NCBI GenBank assembly: GCA_964017195.1
Contig: OZ024895.1
Coordinates: 17,816,034 to 17,880,033, forward strand
Source of the DNA: Siderastrea radians
Taxonomy: Eukaryota > Cnidaria > Anthozoa > Scleractinia > Rhizangiidae
Direction of reading: 5' to 3'
DNA length: 64,000 nucleotides
Shown: positions 52,901 to 61,267 of the stretch, in pieces
Layout of the letters: every line of letters begins with the position of its first letter
Numbering within the stretch: the stretch's first letter is position 1
Program-made: the position numbers and the translations under genes
Notes under the pieces: model-generated
Databases searched by the model: none
Seen by the model: only the letters and a program-made list of their open reading frames with translations
Told to the model about the DNA's origin: nothing

Positions 52901-55900
52901 TTTCCCTCTTCACCCTAACCATATCAACTCTGTAAACTCTTTCAGTTTTGGACGCTATAAACTTGGCAGGATTATCACTTCTGAAGTGCTTTGTTGGATG
53001 GCAGACAAAATCTCAATCAGTCAATTGAACAACGTTGTCTAATTACAACGAGGTTTGTCTTATGTTTGGCTGTTTTTTTTTTGTATGATATCCTCGAGGT
53101 TCACAGCGTGTAATCCAAAAAATGTCATCACTGCATGGTTTGTAGTGTGAGGCCCCTGGCGTAACTCTGTCAAACTGTTTTACTATTTTTAAAGTCTACT
53201 GATAAACGTTAGGGAAATTGAGGAATATTATAAGAGTAAAAGGGCATAAAAATTAAAGATTGATGAAAAATAACAATAAGAAGGTGGAAAAATTCTGATC
53301 CCGAGACTTAACTTCATTATCACACTCAAATCTGAACCTGAGACTGATGGACGATAAAGTACAATAAGGACTGAAATGCTTCATGTCCGACAACATTTAG
53401 ACTAAACTCGTGATTTGCCAGGTCTCCTAGATCCACGTTTTAAAGATTCGAAATCTTAGGACAACTTAACACGGCCCTTAATGATGACAGGCCCAAAATT
53501 TGGAGACAGGAGGAGTTTAAAATGCCGAGATTTTGAGAGTCCACAAATATTGCCTAGTATATTTGAACATCCATTCATTTAAGTTTTAGAGTTTAAATTG
53601 TTCAATTATCAAAATTATTGGTCTTTGGTCTATGATATAACTCTTACCCCGTCTTTCTTAAGCACCAGTCGAATAATCACGGGCGTGATCTTTATCGAAC
53701 CAATACTGCTGTCGTGGTATAGTTGTGTAACCTTTAAAATAAAAAGAAAAACATCCCGTCCATAAGTAAAATACGCAGACTAAGAATATGCTCTATGGTG
53801 CTATTCAATAAGAGGCTTTTGTAAGTATGACACTTAAGTGTCATGAATTTACTTCAATCTTGATGCTTTTTCGCCTGTCGTCCACAGTAACAAGATAGAA
53901 AACGTGGAGAAAGTTTTCTATTGTGTGGATCAAGAAAAACGCATCTTTTCTAAAATTCATTATTTATATGTGGAAGATTGAAAATGGAGACTTTTTGGGT
54001 GGAGGGGGGGGGACGTCGTTTTAATCGTTTTAGTGTGGGCAATAGGTAGAAACGCATAAACATATACTCGTTTTAATGATTTCCGTGGGCTTTTCTGCTC
54101 GCAAGAATTTGTCTTGTTTTGGCTTTTGCTTACAAGAGTTTCTTTCTTCTACCCGCTCCTTCAGGACTCCTCCCAATTGTTTTGCTCTCGCTCCAACTTT
54201 CGCGCACCAAAAAGCGAAAAACTATTCCTATACACAGAAAATTACCTTCAACTCATTTTTCTTTGTTTTTTAAACACATTTTCTCCCTATACAGGAAAAT
54301 GTCACTTTGTTATGCTTTTGTTATTGCAGACATTCTTAACGACATATAGTTAAGTAAGTAGACACAGAAAGTAAAAACGTAAGTAAACACAAAAACACTT
54401 AGATGCTACGCAGACTAGAATCAAATTATTCAGTGAACCTTATGAGAAGTTTATTTAACTAATATTCCGTGAAATCGAGTCACGCATGATTGGGCAATTT
54501 CTGTGTCAATACATATGAGACCTGTTTTCTTCTTTTCTCAATGTCTCGTCATGTTTTTTAATGCCTCTTCAAACTTCACCAGGATTACAGGAAAACAACG
54601 AACCTAGTAAATATGATCTCGCTAGCCAGGAATCTCCCAGACCCTCAGTGGTTAGAGCACCCGACCGGTGTACGGGGGGGCATGGGTTCGATTCTTTCCC
54701 CCACGCTTGTGACGGACTGAATATTCCAACTTTCTAACTTAACGACTTTCTTAAATGTGAGAAGTCAACGTATCAGTTATATCAATAAAGTTGTGGATGC
54801 TCCATAAAACTTACAATATGGGCAATTGTTAACATGTGAGTCTTTATCCCTTCTTCACCATAAGCGGGGATCGCGAAGTTGTCTGCTACCAGCGCCATTT
54901 CCAAGTATTTGTGCGGAACTTGACGTTTTCTTCTTCGCTTTTGGTCTGCTTTCGTCCTTTTTAGGGGCCTGCCACCATTAGCTAAACAGAGAAGAACTTA
55001 CTAGAAAACTCTTTCGAATTATTTGTCAGTTTACGTTACGTTTATGCAGTTATTAACCCTATTTTGCCTGGGCTTTTTTTGAGTTTCTGAGACTGGGGGG
55101 GGGGGCACTTTGTGCCCCCCCTATAGATCTCGAAAAGTATTAAAGCTCTTGCGATGAAACTTGCCACGTTTATAGCATGTCATTAGCTTAACAGATTGGG
55201 CTAATGACGTGTCGTGTCGTCACAATAACGTCACAAACCCGCCATTTTGAATTTGAGGCCGCCATCTTGAATCCCAAACCTGCAGTCATACAGCTGACAA
55301 TGACGTCACCAAAAATATATGATTTTGTTCTAAGAAGCATACTTAGACAAAACAAGCACACAAAAGTAAAAAATTATCTTCTTCTTACAAACGAAGGGGG
55401 AAAACCTGGAAAAAGACTGAAAAAAGACACAAAATAGTCAAAATACACTTCTGAGTAGATGGTTGCTATGGAAACGTCAATCATCATAGACACATAATTG
55501 GCACAGAAAAATTTTCTCTGATTATTTTTAGGAAAAGTTACGAGATTTGGTGATTTTTCGTCTAGCCGTTTAAAAGTTATAATTCGTTAAGGTCAGCGCG
55601 GGCACAATGCCCCCCCCCCCAGGCAGAATAGGGTTAATAGCCATCCCGGAGGGTAATTGCGACGCCAAAGCCTGAAGAGGGATTGAAGAATGGGACGGGG
55701 CAGTAGAAGGTTGGAACTTCATCACATTTGTCACACCCACCGCATATTGTCTCTGCGCATTCTTACTGCTCACGCAATTCACCGTCGTTGCACTGTCACG
55801 CCACGGTTTACACGAACGCGTGCGCTGAGGAAGAAACGTTGCCAAATATAGCACTAGTGGGCGTTGTATTGAACATTCGTAAAGCTTGGGGACCTTAGTT

Positions 55901-58900
55901 TTTTTTCTATAGACAACTGTATTTATATAAAGATTTGCTGTGGAAGTTTAAATAGTTGAATTATTGTACTCATACCCTATCGAATTACGCCATTCTTTTG
56001 GCTGTAAGAGCATTTGCAAATGCTCACCTAAACGGCTCAGTTTCATTGAAACGATGACACCAGTTAAAATTATTTACTCAACAGACCCACTCAGATGAAA
56101 TTTGACAAACAAAGTGGGTCTCTGGAAAATCATTTTTATGTTCTTCAAAGAGCAACCATTGAGGCCATGTCGATTAAAGAAGGCCGAGTTTTCAAAATCG
56201 GGGTATTTTTCCATACGTCTTCACCTCTGAAACGTAGTTGGTGACCTCACGACATTTTCGCATTCTGACATGGGTAGCTCATTATCTGATTGTAGCAAAG
56301 GTATGGCAAAATCTGTGTTGTACATTTTTTGCGCGAAGGTCCTTTGTTTGTTACCTGAAACATGGTAATCAGATGAAAGATCTTCTTCAGTCGAACGTCG
56401 ATAGATCACGTGAGGATGACCATCGTTAAATCCATTTTTCGTCACAAGGTGAAAAGGGAGAGGCTGGATATAAAATGTGTCCTCTAGAGTCCGGATCATC
56501 CCTGACTGTAATAAAACAATTATGTTATATTATTCTCTAGTATCTTTGATGCAATGACGATTTTCAAGTTAATTATGGAGGAAACTAGATGATAGTATGA
56601 TCTGGTTCGGAGAGAGAGACTATGAACTTGTAAAAGAGGTACCCCTGTAGCTCAATGGTTAGAGTATCCCACCGGTATGCGGAAGGTCATGAGTGCTGCA
56701 AGCAATGGGGACCCAGAATTTTGTGATTGACTTGTCGTACTCTTAGCAAACTGGATACAGTTACTACCATAGATGCCAATGACGGCATAACCCCCCCCAA
56801 AACAAAACAAAAAACAACAACAACAACAACAACAACAAAAACAAGTATCAAGACAAACAAATGAAAACATGGTACTCATTGATTACACGTGTAGAATAAT
56901 GTGATTCCTGGTACTTTCTTTAAACAGGCCCCGACCCACCTTTGTTGTGGTGTAATGGCACCCGTTTCAATTAGGCAAAATTGGCAAAAATATTTACTTA
57001 TAAAAATGCTGACCTCTTGATCATGATAATTACTGAACTATAGTACACATGGTAGCAATCATACTAGTACTAGGCGGTCAAAACTAACATAGGGAAACGG
57101 ACTTACTATTTGAAATGCTAGTTGAATAAACGGTTTCTCACTCACCAACCCTCTGTTTCCACTAATAGCAACCAATGATTCCGGATCGGAAATCACGTGA
57201 CCAGTATAATGAATACCACGTGAAATTTCCTTATATGTTGAGCTACCATTGTTATCTACCGTCTGAACCACTGCTCTAGATGACATGAGAGGTCTAGCTT
57301 CGGTGACGTTTAAATGCAGAGATTTCCCAAACGCTTCAACTCTAAAATACCAGAAGTTTGGATCGTTGATACCTCTTCGTGTTCTTGAAAGTCCATGAAG
57401 GAAATGATTTACCACATTTCCAGCTTCATCGGACTGGTAAGGTAATGTGACGTCGTACTGTGGAACTAAAAACGAAAATCATAAAGGAAATAACAGCAAT
57501 TATGACATAGTTACTGGCGAAATCATTACTTTTTTTCTTAAAGTGGTACTATGATCAAAAAATCACTTTTATTTTTTCTTCGGATTTCGAAACTATGTTT
57601 GTTAAACACTCCCCAAGCGAAATTATAAGCGTTAATTTTGAGAAGAAGACCGTTAATTTAAACTGCAATTTTCCGGTTTAATGGTCCGCCATTATTACAC
57701 CAGAAAGGATACAATGACGTCATACACTCAAGAGCTGTAAAATGTAGTGTGTGAACGCGGCTTACAAATTATGCAAAACACGAGTTTGAGAGTGTGAAAG
57801 CTCAAAACTCCCGTGCTGCATACTAAATAAGGCACTTTCACACACACTGCATTCTACATCTCTTGAGTGTATGACGTCATTGTATCCTTTCTGGTGTAAT
57901 AATGGCGGACCATTAAAACGGAAAATTGCAGTTTAAATTAACGGTCTTCTTCTCAAAATTAAGGTTTATAATTTCGCTTGGCGAGTGTTTAATAAACATA
58001 GTTTCGCAATCCGAAGAAAAAATAAAAGTGAATTTTTGATCATAGTACCACTTTAAGAGAATAGAAGCAAGTTTTCACGCTTTCCAGAAAACCGTGTGCA
58101 TTGCGTAGTGTCGGTCATTTTTTGCGCTTCTTAAGTGGCACCGGTTTTTTAATTAGGTGTGTTTGTATACCTATCCCAATGGGATCACCGCCTTACTGCG
58201 GTGGGATAGTTTGTGTGTGTCTCTGTCCCTCAGCCCTGCAGCACCCGGGTATCGTAGTGAAAGCTGCAGAGACACCTCGCTCGTATGAGGTGAAAACACC
58301 CACCAGCACCATAAGAAGAAACCGTGTACACCCGACACCCTTGCCAGAGCAGAAACAGCAGCAACCTACACCAGAGAAGACCAAGATTTCAATACCTATC
58401 AAAACTGACATTGCTGATGCTAAGGCAAATCTACAAGCCCTTCCCACAACGCCTATTCTTGCTACTAGACCCAAACCACCGCTTAAAGTTAGGGAAAAGT
58501 TAGGTTTAGCATGTCAGGGACAAATATCGTTTAGTTTCGCATACTTATTTGTCAACGATTTAGCTTAGTGTTTTTGCCCGTTTAAGAATTTAACCTCAGA
58601 CAAAAGGGGCAGATGTTGTGTTAGCTTACATGACGTAAGTACCTGCAATGTATTTTGGGTTATTAAACATGGCGACTTGAAAGAAACACGTGTTACTCAC
58701 TGTAGTCTCATTTTAAAAGAGAACAACTCGACAGGCTGGATTACTGTACTCCTGTAGGGCCACCCATGCCGAACAGGCCGAAGGGTAAAGACCAGACGAA
58801 GAGTGATCTCCTGACCCTCCAGGCTGGGGGTTGGGCGCGGGGTTAACAACCCTGCTCCATAAAAAAAGCACATTGTTACAGAAACGTGAAGCCTTTTTAA

Positions 58901-61267
58901 TGATACAGCTCAGCTGCTGGGACATTCATGACGCTCTTGAGCCAAAGTCAGTCGGAAGCCCATATGCCGTTAGGCCCCCAGGGAACAAACAAACATTGGG
59001 TGCTGGATGGATGAGCTGGAATGAGGCCAAAACGACAGCGCAGGACAGGGAGGGCTGGGTAAAAATGTGACGACCTTATGTGTCTCCTGGTGTGAAGAGA
59101 TGAGATGATGATGATGTATGTGTATTAAGAGTAACAGTTAAGAGAGTATCGTTTTGGAACCGAGTAGTGTGCGGTAGGTAAGCAGAGTTTTGGAAGCAAT
59201 GTATCGTGGATTGCTGTGTACAAAAAGGGGGAGAAAAATGTATCGCGAGGCAGGAGCCGTACGTTAATAACATAAATTATTGAAAGGAAAACAACCCAAA
59301 AATTAAGAAAGAAAGAAACAAGCAAACAAACAATCAAAGAAAAAACCTAGTAGCGACAATTTCAAACCTTTTTCGCGTGAGTCAACCCCAAATGTCTTCT
59401 GTAAATCTTTGTCTTCCATACGATGGTGTAAATCACGATACTGTACATGTCAGGAGAATATAACAATAATTTGTTCTATTAAAAGAATCATCGACGATTG
59501 ATCAATTAGAAAAAATGGGAGCTATCTTGACATTACACTGATACAGGTGGAACACAATAGGAATAAGCGTAAACCCGTTACATCCGGCCAACAAAGCCCT
59601 TAGAAAACCTGCATTGGCCGTATTCAGGAGTGGGGAGGGGGGGGGGGGAGGGGTGTTTAAACCACCCTCTTCCCGTACCCTTTCATCCTGGTTCCCGCCC
59701 TGTATTTGTTGGCTCTCGTCTCTTTGCGTTTTTTCCGATTGCGAAATATTGCTCAATGTTGCGTAAATTTCCCCTTTTCTCCCGCTTCCTGCCCCCTCTT
59801 CTTCCGCTTTCCGTACACCTCCCTCCCCATTTTCTCCAAATCCCCTCTATCCCCTCCACTATTTACAGGGTTCACGTAGCTTCCTAAGCATGACTCCTTG
59901 AGCTTTGTTCAGGCCAAAGTTAAGGGCCTCAGGATAGGTCGCGACGACAATGTGCACTTGACAACTAAAATGACTTGACATCTTTTCGTGCTAGAGTTTT
60001 TGCACACACTATTTGTATGCGCCGGAACGCTAGTTACCAAGCAAGGAACATTGCAGATAATGGCGCAGCCGTCGCCAACTGCCTTACATACTGGGAAAAA
60101 CGAGTTGTCTACTATAAAACTGCACGTTTACTATCGAAAGGTAACCTGTTTTGTCGTCGCTTACTCATTTTCTTAGAGTTTCTTATAGATAACTTGCTTC
60201 ATGCTCTGGCCTTTTTGGTTTAGACAACGTTTTATGATCGACAGCTAAATAGCTATCGATGACAATTGCTCTAGTCTGTGGAGGCCCTAAGTGGCCGAAT
60301 AAAAAGGTGGCCCTTACACGGGGTAAATGTCTGTCTCGGTTATAGAAAGCTACGGTAGTCACTTGGAGTGAGCCAGCAATTTGCTCGACGTTGTCTCTAC
60401 GAGAAGGTTTTATCTGTACCAGGTTGAAGGACGCAACTTTGTGAATGACTAACAGTACATTACCTGATCTTTGGAAAAATGACTGCGTGCAATCTCAACT
60501 AGGAAGAAAAAAACAAACGAAAAAAAAAATGTCTGTCAGGTGACTAAAACATACAGCACGTTATCTTTGAGCTCTGACCATCTTCCATGAAATTCTTCAG
60601 GTCAAAAATCTGTCACGCTGACCGCCTAACAACGCTGACTAAAAACCCAGATTTAAGCTGTTACGTTCAATAGACGCAACGCGAAGTCAATGACCAGTCT
60701 CGTTCTATGCAACATACTGCCAACACTGCATATCAAGACCACTGAGCTACTAATGGAACAATTTTACACCTACAGATATTCAGTATTTCTCAATAGACTT
60801 AGCTTTCAACTTTTTAGTGCGTCTAATTCAATTCATGCTTTTATAGCCTTCACAATTTATTTCTAGCCCCAGTTTCTTACTTGTTATTTATATTTTATTT
60901 ATTTATAATCTATATTGACAAAATATCAGCTTTAAATTCCTCTCTATATCTAATTGCAAGATAAGAAAATGAAATAATACTATTTGTTCCTTTTAATTTT
61001 ACATGACGTCTCAATCTCTTAAGCTTAGATGAATACAAAATGTCTGGCAAAATTATTCGTGATGCATGTTAGAGGGATAATAAACTGAGGTTGGGTTTCA
61101 AATTTAGGTAAGATCAATGTCAAACAGATGGAGATCGAGATAGACCGCGTTAAACACTTGTAAACTCTTTTTAGAAACCATAGACGAGTTTCAATTAAAG
61201 AAAATAAATATTCCTAGCAAGGCTTACCTGTAACAAAAATATACATGAGATAAACAGCGATAAACAT
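22626..61267 (-). CDS. ADAMTS-family secreted metalloprotease, 26 exons
   Basis: Exons in transcript order: 61228-61267, 60464-60498, 59368-59440, 57146-57465, 56355-56505, 54815-54981, 53648-53731, 52282-52409, 50161-50171, 49243-49348, 36607-36735, 34904-35060, 33966-34061, 33303-33442, 33149-33215, 32366-32447, 32254-32301, 31695-31819, 29537-29660, 29087-29176, 27895-28052, 26163-26295, 24915-25044, 23847-24057, 23330-23486, 22626-22936. GT/AG borders and phases agree at every join; the total is 3,273 bases (1,090 codons plus stop). Domain order: signal peptide, propeptide, RRRKR furin site, reprolysin domain, disintegrin-like, TSP1, Cys-rich (CGVCGGD), spacer, three TSP1, and a C-terminal domain. 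It is a secreted extracellular-matrix protease of unknown substrate. Exon 17 contains an in-frame TGA and exon 9 is an 11-base microexon, so these two joins are least certain. Confidence 0.88.
23136..23205. repeat. CAAA/GAAC tetranucleotide repeat
   Basis: Runs of caaacaaacaaac followed by ggaaggaagg and aacgaacgaacg in an ADAMTS intron. Confidence 0.85.
25560..25900. repeat. Imperfect repeat of a 'CGCAAAC..GGAAACATTTG' motif
   Basis: At least five diverged copies of GCAAACNNGGAAACATTTG (about 25,570, 25,625, 25,657, 25,757 and 25,865). The family was not identified. Confidence 0.6.
26410..26700. repeat. Interspersed repeat, family D
   Basis: GGGAAAATTACGCAACATTGCGCAATG...GGGAGCCAACAAATACAGGGTGGGAACC is also present in reverse complement at 59,620-59,860, so the two are inverted copies about 33 kb apart. 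Confidence 0.7.
26885..27320. repeat. Repeat built on 'GAGGTGGTCGCTTACGAG' motifs
   Basis: The left edge AACCTTACGTAAGCGACCACCT is roughly the inverse of the right edge AGGTGGTCGCACAGAGAGGTTTTACTG. Several GAGGTGGTNGC units lie between (27,180-27,300). It looks like a decayed DNA transposon with inverted ends. Confidence 0.55.
28105..28322. repeat. AAGGT pentanucleotide microsatellite
   Basis: About forty mostly perfect copies of aaggt. The open frame on the minus strand through this region is a by-product of the repeat, except for its right-hand part, which overlaps ADAMTS exon 21. Confidence 0.95.
29810..30065. repeat. Interspersed repeat, family C, longer copy
   Basis: Contains AACCCTATTCTAAACTGGAAACCG, ATAACCTATTTTAGACCAAA and a final GGGAGTGCACCCCCCCC; shared with 22,175-22,262. 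G/C tracts at the end resemble those of other small elements in this window. Confidence 0.55.
30735..30895. repeat. GAAC/GAAT tetranucleotide repeat
   Basis: Long run of gaatgaacgaacgaacgaaag units in an ADAMTS intron. Confidence 0.95.
31925..32095. repeat. SINE-like repeat, family A, two partial units
   Basis: ACTACTCTCCCCTTGATAGGGTGCTAGTCCATCAC appears twice in tandem (about 31,930 and 31,994), then a TATACAGCCGCGTAGGGAGAGAC end. Same family as 21,185-21,440. Confidence 0.6.
32254..32301 (-). CDS. ADAMTS exon 17 with an in-frame TGA
   Basis: The exon codes GLCMVSCPL before a GTAAAC donor and joins in phase to exon 18 (HCSLTCRKG). The only AG acceptor that gives the right phase (CGCAAG at 32,302) places a TGA (32,285-32,287) in frame. 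Other AG sites also lead to stops. It may be an allele defect, a sequence error or an unusual acceptor nearer the CTGG. Confidence 0.45.
   Translation of the reverse strand: MGILTDLVSAWCRVL
33690..33835. repeat. TIR element family B, truncated inverted copy
   Basis: Starts CTAACCCTATTCAGACCGGG and continues as the reverse complement of the right end of 41,004-41,562, including TTTGACGTTACCATGGCAACC. Confidence 0.7.
36067..36313. mobile_element. 247-bp MITE with near-perfect terminal inverted repeats
   Basis: Left end TCAGGCCCCAGTTGTTCAAA and right end TTTGAACAACTGGGGCCTGA are exact reverse complements, with similarity continuing inward (GATAACTTTATCCA). The interior is AT-rich and non-coding. 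It is a non-autonomous DNA transposon. Confidence 0.85.
36370..36560. repeat. SINE-like repeat, family A, inverted copy
   Basis: CCACCCAGGTGTATAAATGG...GGGATGGACTAGCATCCCATCC is the reverse of blocks in 21,185-21,440. Confidence 0.65.
37190..38650. repeat. Array of diverged ~350-bp units upstream of receptor 1
   Basis: Recurring landmarks in order: AGTGTAAAACCTTG, AACTGCTCCTT, a 'CCAAAACGACATA'-type block, TTCGTGCAGTTT and TAATTTCGCTC. They recur at about 37,200, 37,560, 37,920 and 38,280. The same landmarks occur upstream of receptor 2 (43,820-45,720). No coding capacity is seen. Confidence 0.55.
38707..38779 (+). other. Probable 5' UTR intron of receptor gene 1
   Basis: GGCAAGT (GC-type donor at 38,707) and CTTAAG acceptor at 38,777-38,779 bracket 73 bases shortly before the ATG. 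The same arrangement with a GT donor is present before receptor 2. Confidence 0.5.
38817..39746 (+). CDS. Class A GPCR, melanocortin/adenosine-receptor-like, copy 1
   Basis: 309 residues in one exon. Seven hydrophobic segments are visible. Motifs: N in TM1 (MNVLVIAVV), LACLAITDLIVG in TM2, ERY at the end of TM3 (SFERYAALKYALRY, a DRY variant), W in TM4 (LSWLLAG), and NPIIYC in TM7. The link between TM4 and TM5 is very short and lacks the usual Cys, as in melanocortin receptors. N-terminal NxS/T sites fit glycosylation. The lineage is typical of large cnidarian receptor expansions; the ligand is unknown. It lies on the opposite strand inside the 12.5-kb ADAMTS intron. Paralog at 45,881. Confidence 0.9.
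   Translation: MDRNNSAMNLTNSAAQRPSQFCERFQDEKFFMTNFISTLVFIILNMLSCPAIILMNVLVIAVVKKRRRLQSNHNILLACLAITDLIVGTVTQPTFIAAEMFAIAGGSVAKYCNMKDNIASHFLSISILASLLHLVIISFERYAALKYALRYNNVVTRQRVALAVVLSWLLAGLVTILKTLIISSLRFLVICSLLAIMYCHIAVYLITRRHHKQIKTEQISGEDAATFVKEKKAWKTTRIIIGFLFLAFLPGLTFNIGRNYLHFQTRYILRLFVDFSLMLNSLCNPIIYCCRNKKILKAIIALVRGQNQN
41004..41562. mobile_element. TIR element family B, ~560 bp
   Basis: Ends TAACCATTCAGACCGGG and CCCTCGGTCTGAATAGGGTT are inverted repeats. The interior has G-runs, GACGTCATATGACGTCA and 'GCCATCTTGGAT' blocks. A second full copy is at 55,054-55,636 and a truncated one at 33,690-33,835. Non-coding. Confidence 0.75.
41871..42297. mobile_element. Small element with C/G-run ends
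   Basis: Starts CCCGGGGGGGGGGCACTCCC and ends GTACGCCCCCCCCCGGG, an inverted pair. The interior repeats 'AAAGGTATATAAAAGGGTAC' motifs three or four times. Non-coding. Confidence 0.65.
42298..43800. other. Intronic region without recognised gene
   Basis: AT-rich, with a short G/C-rich repeat-like patch at 42,660-43,260 (CCCCCCGCCC, CCAGCCGGGTCAC). No ORF has recognisable content. Confidence 0.5.
43820..45720. repeat. Array of diverged ~350-bp units upstream of receptor 2
   Basis: AGTGTAAAACGTTG at about 43,836 and 45,241, ACTGCTCCTTAG at 43,953, TTGCTCCCTTAAAA at 45,352, and TTCCGTGCAGTTTCTC at 45,509. These match the landmarks before receptor 1, so array and gene were probably duplicated together. 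Confidence 0.5.
45690..45843 (+). promoter_or_regulatory. Receptor 2 promoter and 5' UTR intron
   Basis: TATAAAG at 45,690-45,696; then a leader exon (CATCGCTGTG..GACAGCTCCATC) conserved before receptor 1 (38,660-38,695). A GTAAGT donor at 45,775 and TTTTCAG acceptor ending 45,843 delimit a 69-base intron. Confidence 0.6.
45881..46807 (+). CDS. Class A GPCR, melanocortin/adenosine-receptor-like, copy 2
   Basis: 308 residues in one exon, closely similar to the receptor at 38,817-39,746 (shared FCERFQD, VFIILN, SCPAIIV/LMNVLVI, NILLACLAITDLIVGTVTQP, KQIKTEQISGE and KGQNQN/RGQNQN ends). TM3 ends GERYMAMKYALRY, TM7 has NPIIYCW. The TM4-TM5 loop is again very short. Most divergence lies in the TM3 outer end and TM6-TM7 loop, the regions that shape ligand binding. 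It lies inside the same ADAMTS intron. Confidence 0.9.
   Translation: MVTQNASAMNFTNSAVQLSRKFCERFQDAEFFTANFVSTLVFIILNVISCPAIIVMNVLVITVIKKRRRLQTMYNILLACLAITDLIVGTVTQPTFITAEIFVISNGSVATYCTIKDITPVLFNITILVSLLHLVLISGERYMAMKYALRYHDIVTKHRLVTAVVLSWLLVGFVSLIRELKFILPYLVIFSLLIIMYCHVTVYFITRRHQKQIKTEQISGEAAAKFLEEKKAWKTTGIIIGFLFLSFLPGLIYMLVRNRFGNHIRNIINNLFLFSVLLNSLCNPIIYCWRSKKIRKAIIALVKGQNQN
46808..49242. other. Intronic region between receptor 2 and ADAMTS exon 10
   Basis: No gene recognised. Overlapping frames at 47,988-48,520 on both strands have moderate coding appearance but no family similarity and no splice context I trust. Confidence 0.45.
49243..49348 (-). CDS. ADAMTS exon 10: zinc-binding catalytic helix
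   Basis: Reads IASLGSTCASTFGAAVASDA, then TMAHELAHT before a GTAAGT donor. The codon split across the intron joins to MGVPHD in exon 11 (36,607-36,735), completing HExxHxxGxxHD of reprolysins. Exon 11 also holds the Met-turn (IMASTIPSGPGAMKWSACS). The intron between them is 12,507 bases and contains both receptor genes. Confidence 0.9.
50161..50171 (-). CDS. Candidate 11-base ADAMTS microexon
   Basis: GAGCTCAGGAG is framed by CCTTTTCTGTAG upstream and GTGAGT downstream on the minus strand. Exon 8 ends in phase 2 and exon 10 needs a phase-1 partner; a 1+9+1-base exon is what is needed to connect them. Without it the two exons cannot be joined in frame. Confidence 0.55.
51486..51847. mobile_element. 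Short element with 'AAGATGGCGG' inverted ends
   Basis: Left ACGCCCAATTTAAGATGGCG and right CCGCCATCTTGAAGTGGGCG are imperfect inverted repeats about 360 bp apart. Non-coding interior. Confidence 0.5.
54643..54712 (+). repeat. tRNA-derived SINE head
   Basis: CCTCAGTGGTTAGAGCA (A box) and GGGTTCGATTCT (B box) are spaced as in a tRNA, but acceptor pairing is absent. It is therefore a SINE or tRNA pseudogene, not a working tRNA. Confidence 0.55.
54815..57465 (-). CDS. ADAMTS exons 4-6: propeptide and furin site
   Basis: Exon 4 (57,146-57,465) encodes the pro-domain (FRVEAFGKSLHLNVTE, HYTGHVISDPESLVAISG), exon 5 (56,355-56,505) continues with GMIRTLEDTFYIQPLPFHL and HVIYRRS, and exon 6 (54,815-54,981) carries KRRRKRQ followed by YLEMALVAD, the start of the mature protease. 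The order matches ADAMTS propeptides; RRRKR is the furin-type maturation site. Confidence 0.85.
55054..55636. mobile_element. TIR element family B, second copy
   Basis: Ends TTAACCCTATTTTGCCTGGG and AGGCAGAATAGGGTTAA; interior with GCCGCCATCTTGAATCC and ATGGTTGCTATGGAAACGTCA, as in 41,004-41,562. Confidence 0.75.
56641..56700 (+). repeat. tRNA-derived SINE head, degraded B box
   Basis: CCCTGTAGCTCAATGGTTAGAG is an A box; the expected B box is disrupted (GTCATGAGTGCTGC). Confidence 0.45.
56795..56843. repeat. AAC trinucleotide repeat
   Basis: aacaacaacaac tract after a C-run and aaacaaaac. Confidence 0.9.
57537..58057. mobile_element. 521-bp foldback element
   Basis: Two arms of about 210 bases (57,537-57,750 and 57,845-58,057) are near-perfect reverse complements, starting CTTAAAGTGGTACTATGATC and ending GATCATAGTACCACTTTAAG. 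The loop of about 100 bases has no ORF. It lies in an ADAMTS intron and could form a long hairpin in RNA. Confidence 0.9.
58190..58613 (+). mobile_element. Ty3/gypsy-type retrotransposon 3' remnant
   Basis: A frame reads PRSYEVKTPTSTIRRNRVH (about 58,275-58,335), the C-terminal motif of gypsy-type pol. A polypurine tract CAAAAGGGGCAGA (58,601-58,613) follows, then TGTTGTG (58,614), a plausible LTR start. No upstream pol domains are present, so it is truncated. Confidence 0.6.
58735..59115 (+). mobile_element. Non-LTR retrotransposon fragment, internally deleted
   Basis: GGCGCGGGGTTAACAACCCTGCTCC resembles a 5' LINE portion; further on, SWNEAKTTAQDREGW matches the C-terminal end of LINE reverse transcriptases, followed by a GATGATGATGATG tail. 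The centre is missing. Confidence 0.5.
59620..59860. repeat. Interspersed repeat, family D, inverted copy
   Basis: GGTTCCCGCCCTGTATTTGTTGGC and ATTGCTCAATGTTGCGTAA are reverse complements of parts of 26,410-26,700. Confidence 0.7.
61228..61267 (-). CDS. ADAMTS exon 1: signal peptide
   Basis: ATG at 61,267 opens MFIAVYLMYIFVT, a hydrophobic signal sequence, then a GTAAGC donor. Phase 1 joins cleanly to exon 2 (60,464-60,498), giving V-EIARSHF. The TATA region and upstream exons were not identified; 5' UTR extends upstream of 61,267. Confidence 0.75.

Noticed and set aside
55570..55854. Minus-strand frame that might be an ADAMTS exon
   Set aside because: It overlaps the end of a family B element, has no TSP1 or propeptide pattern, and exons 5 and 6 already join in phase without it.
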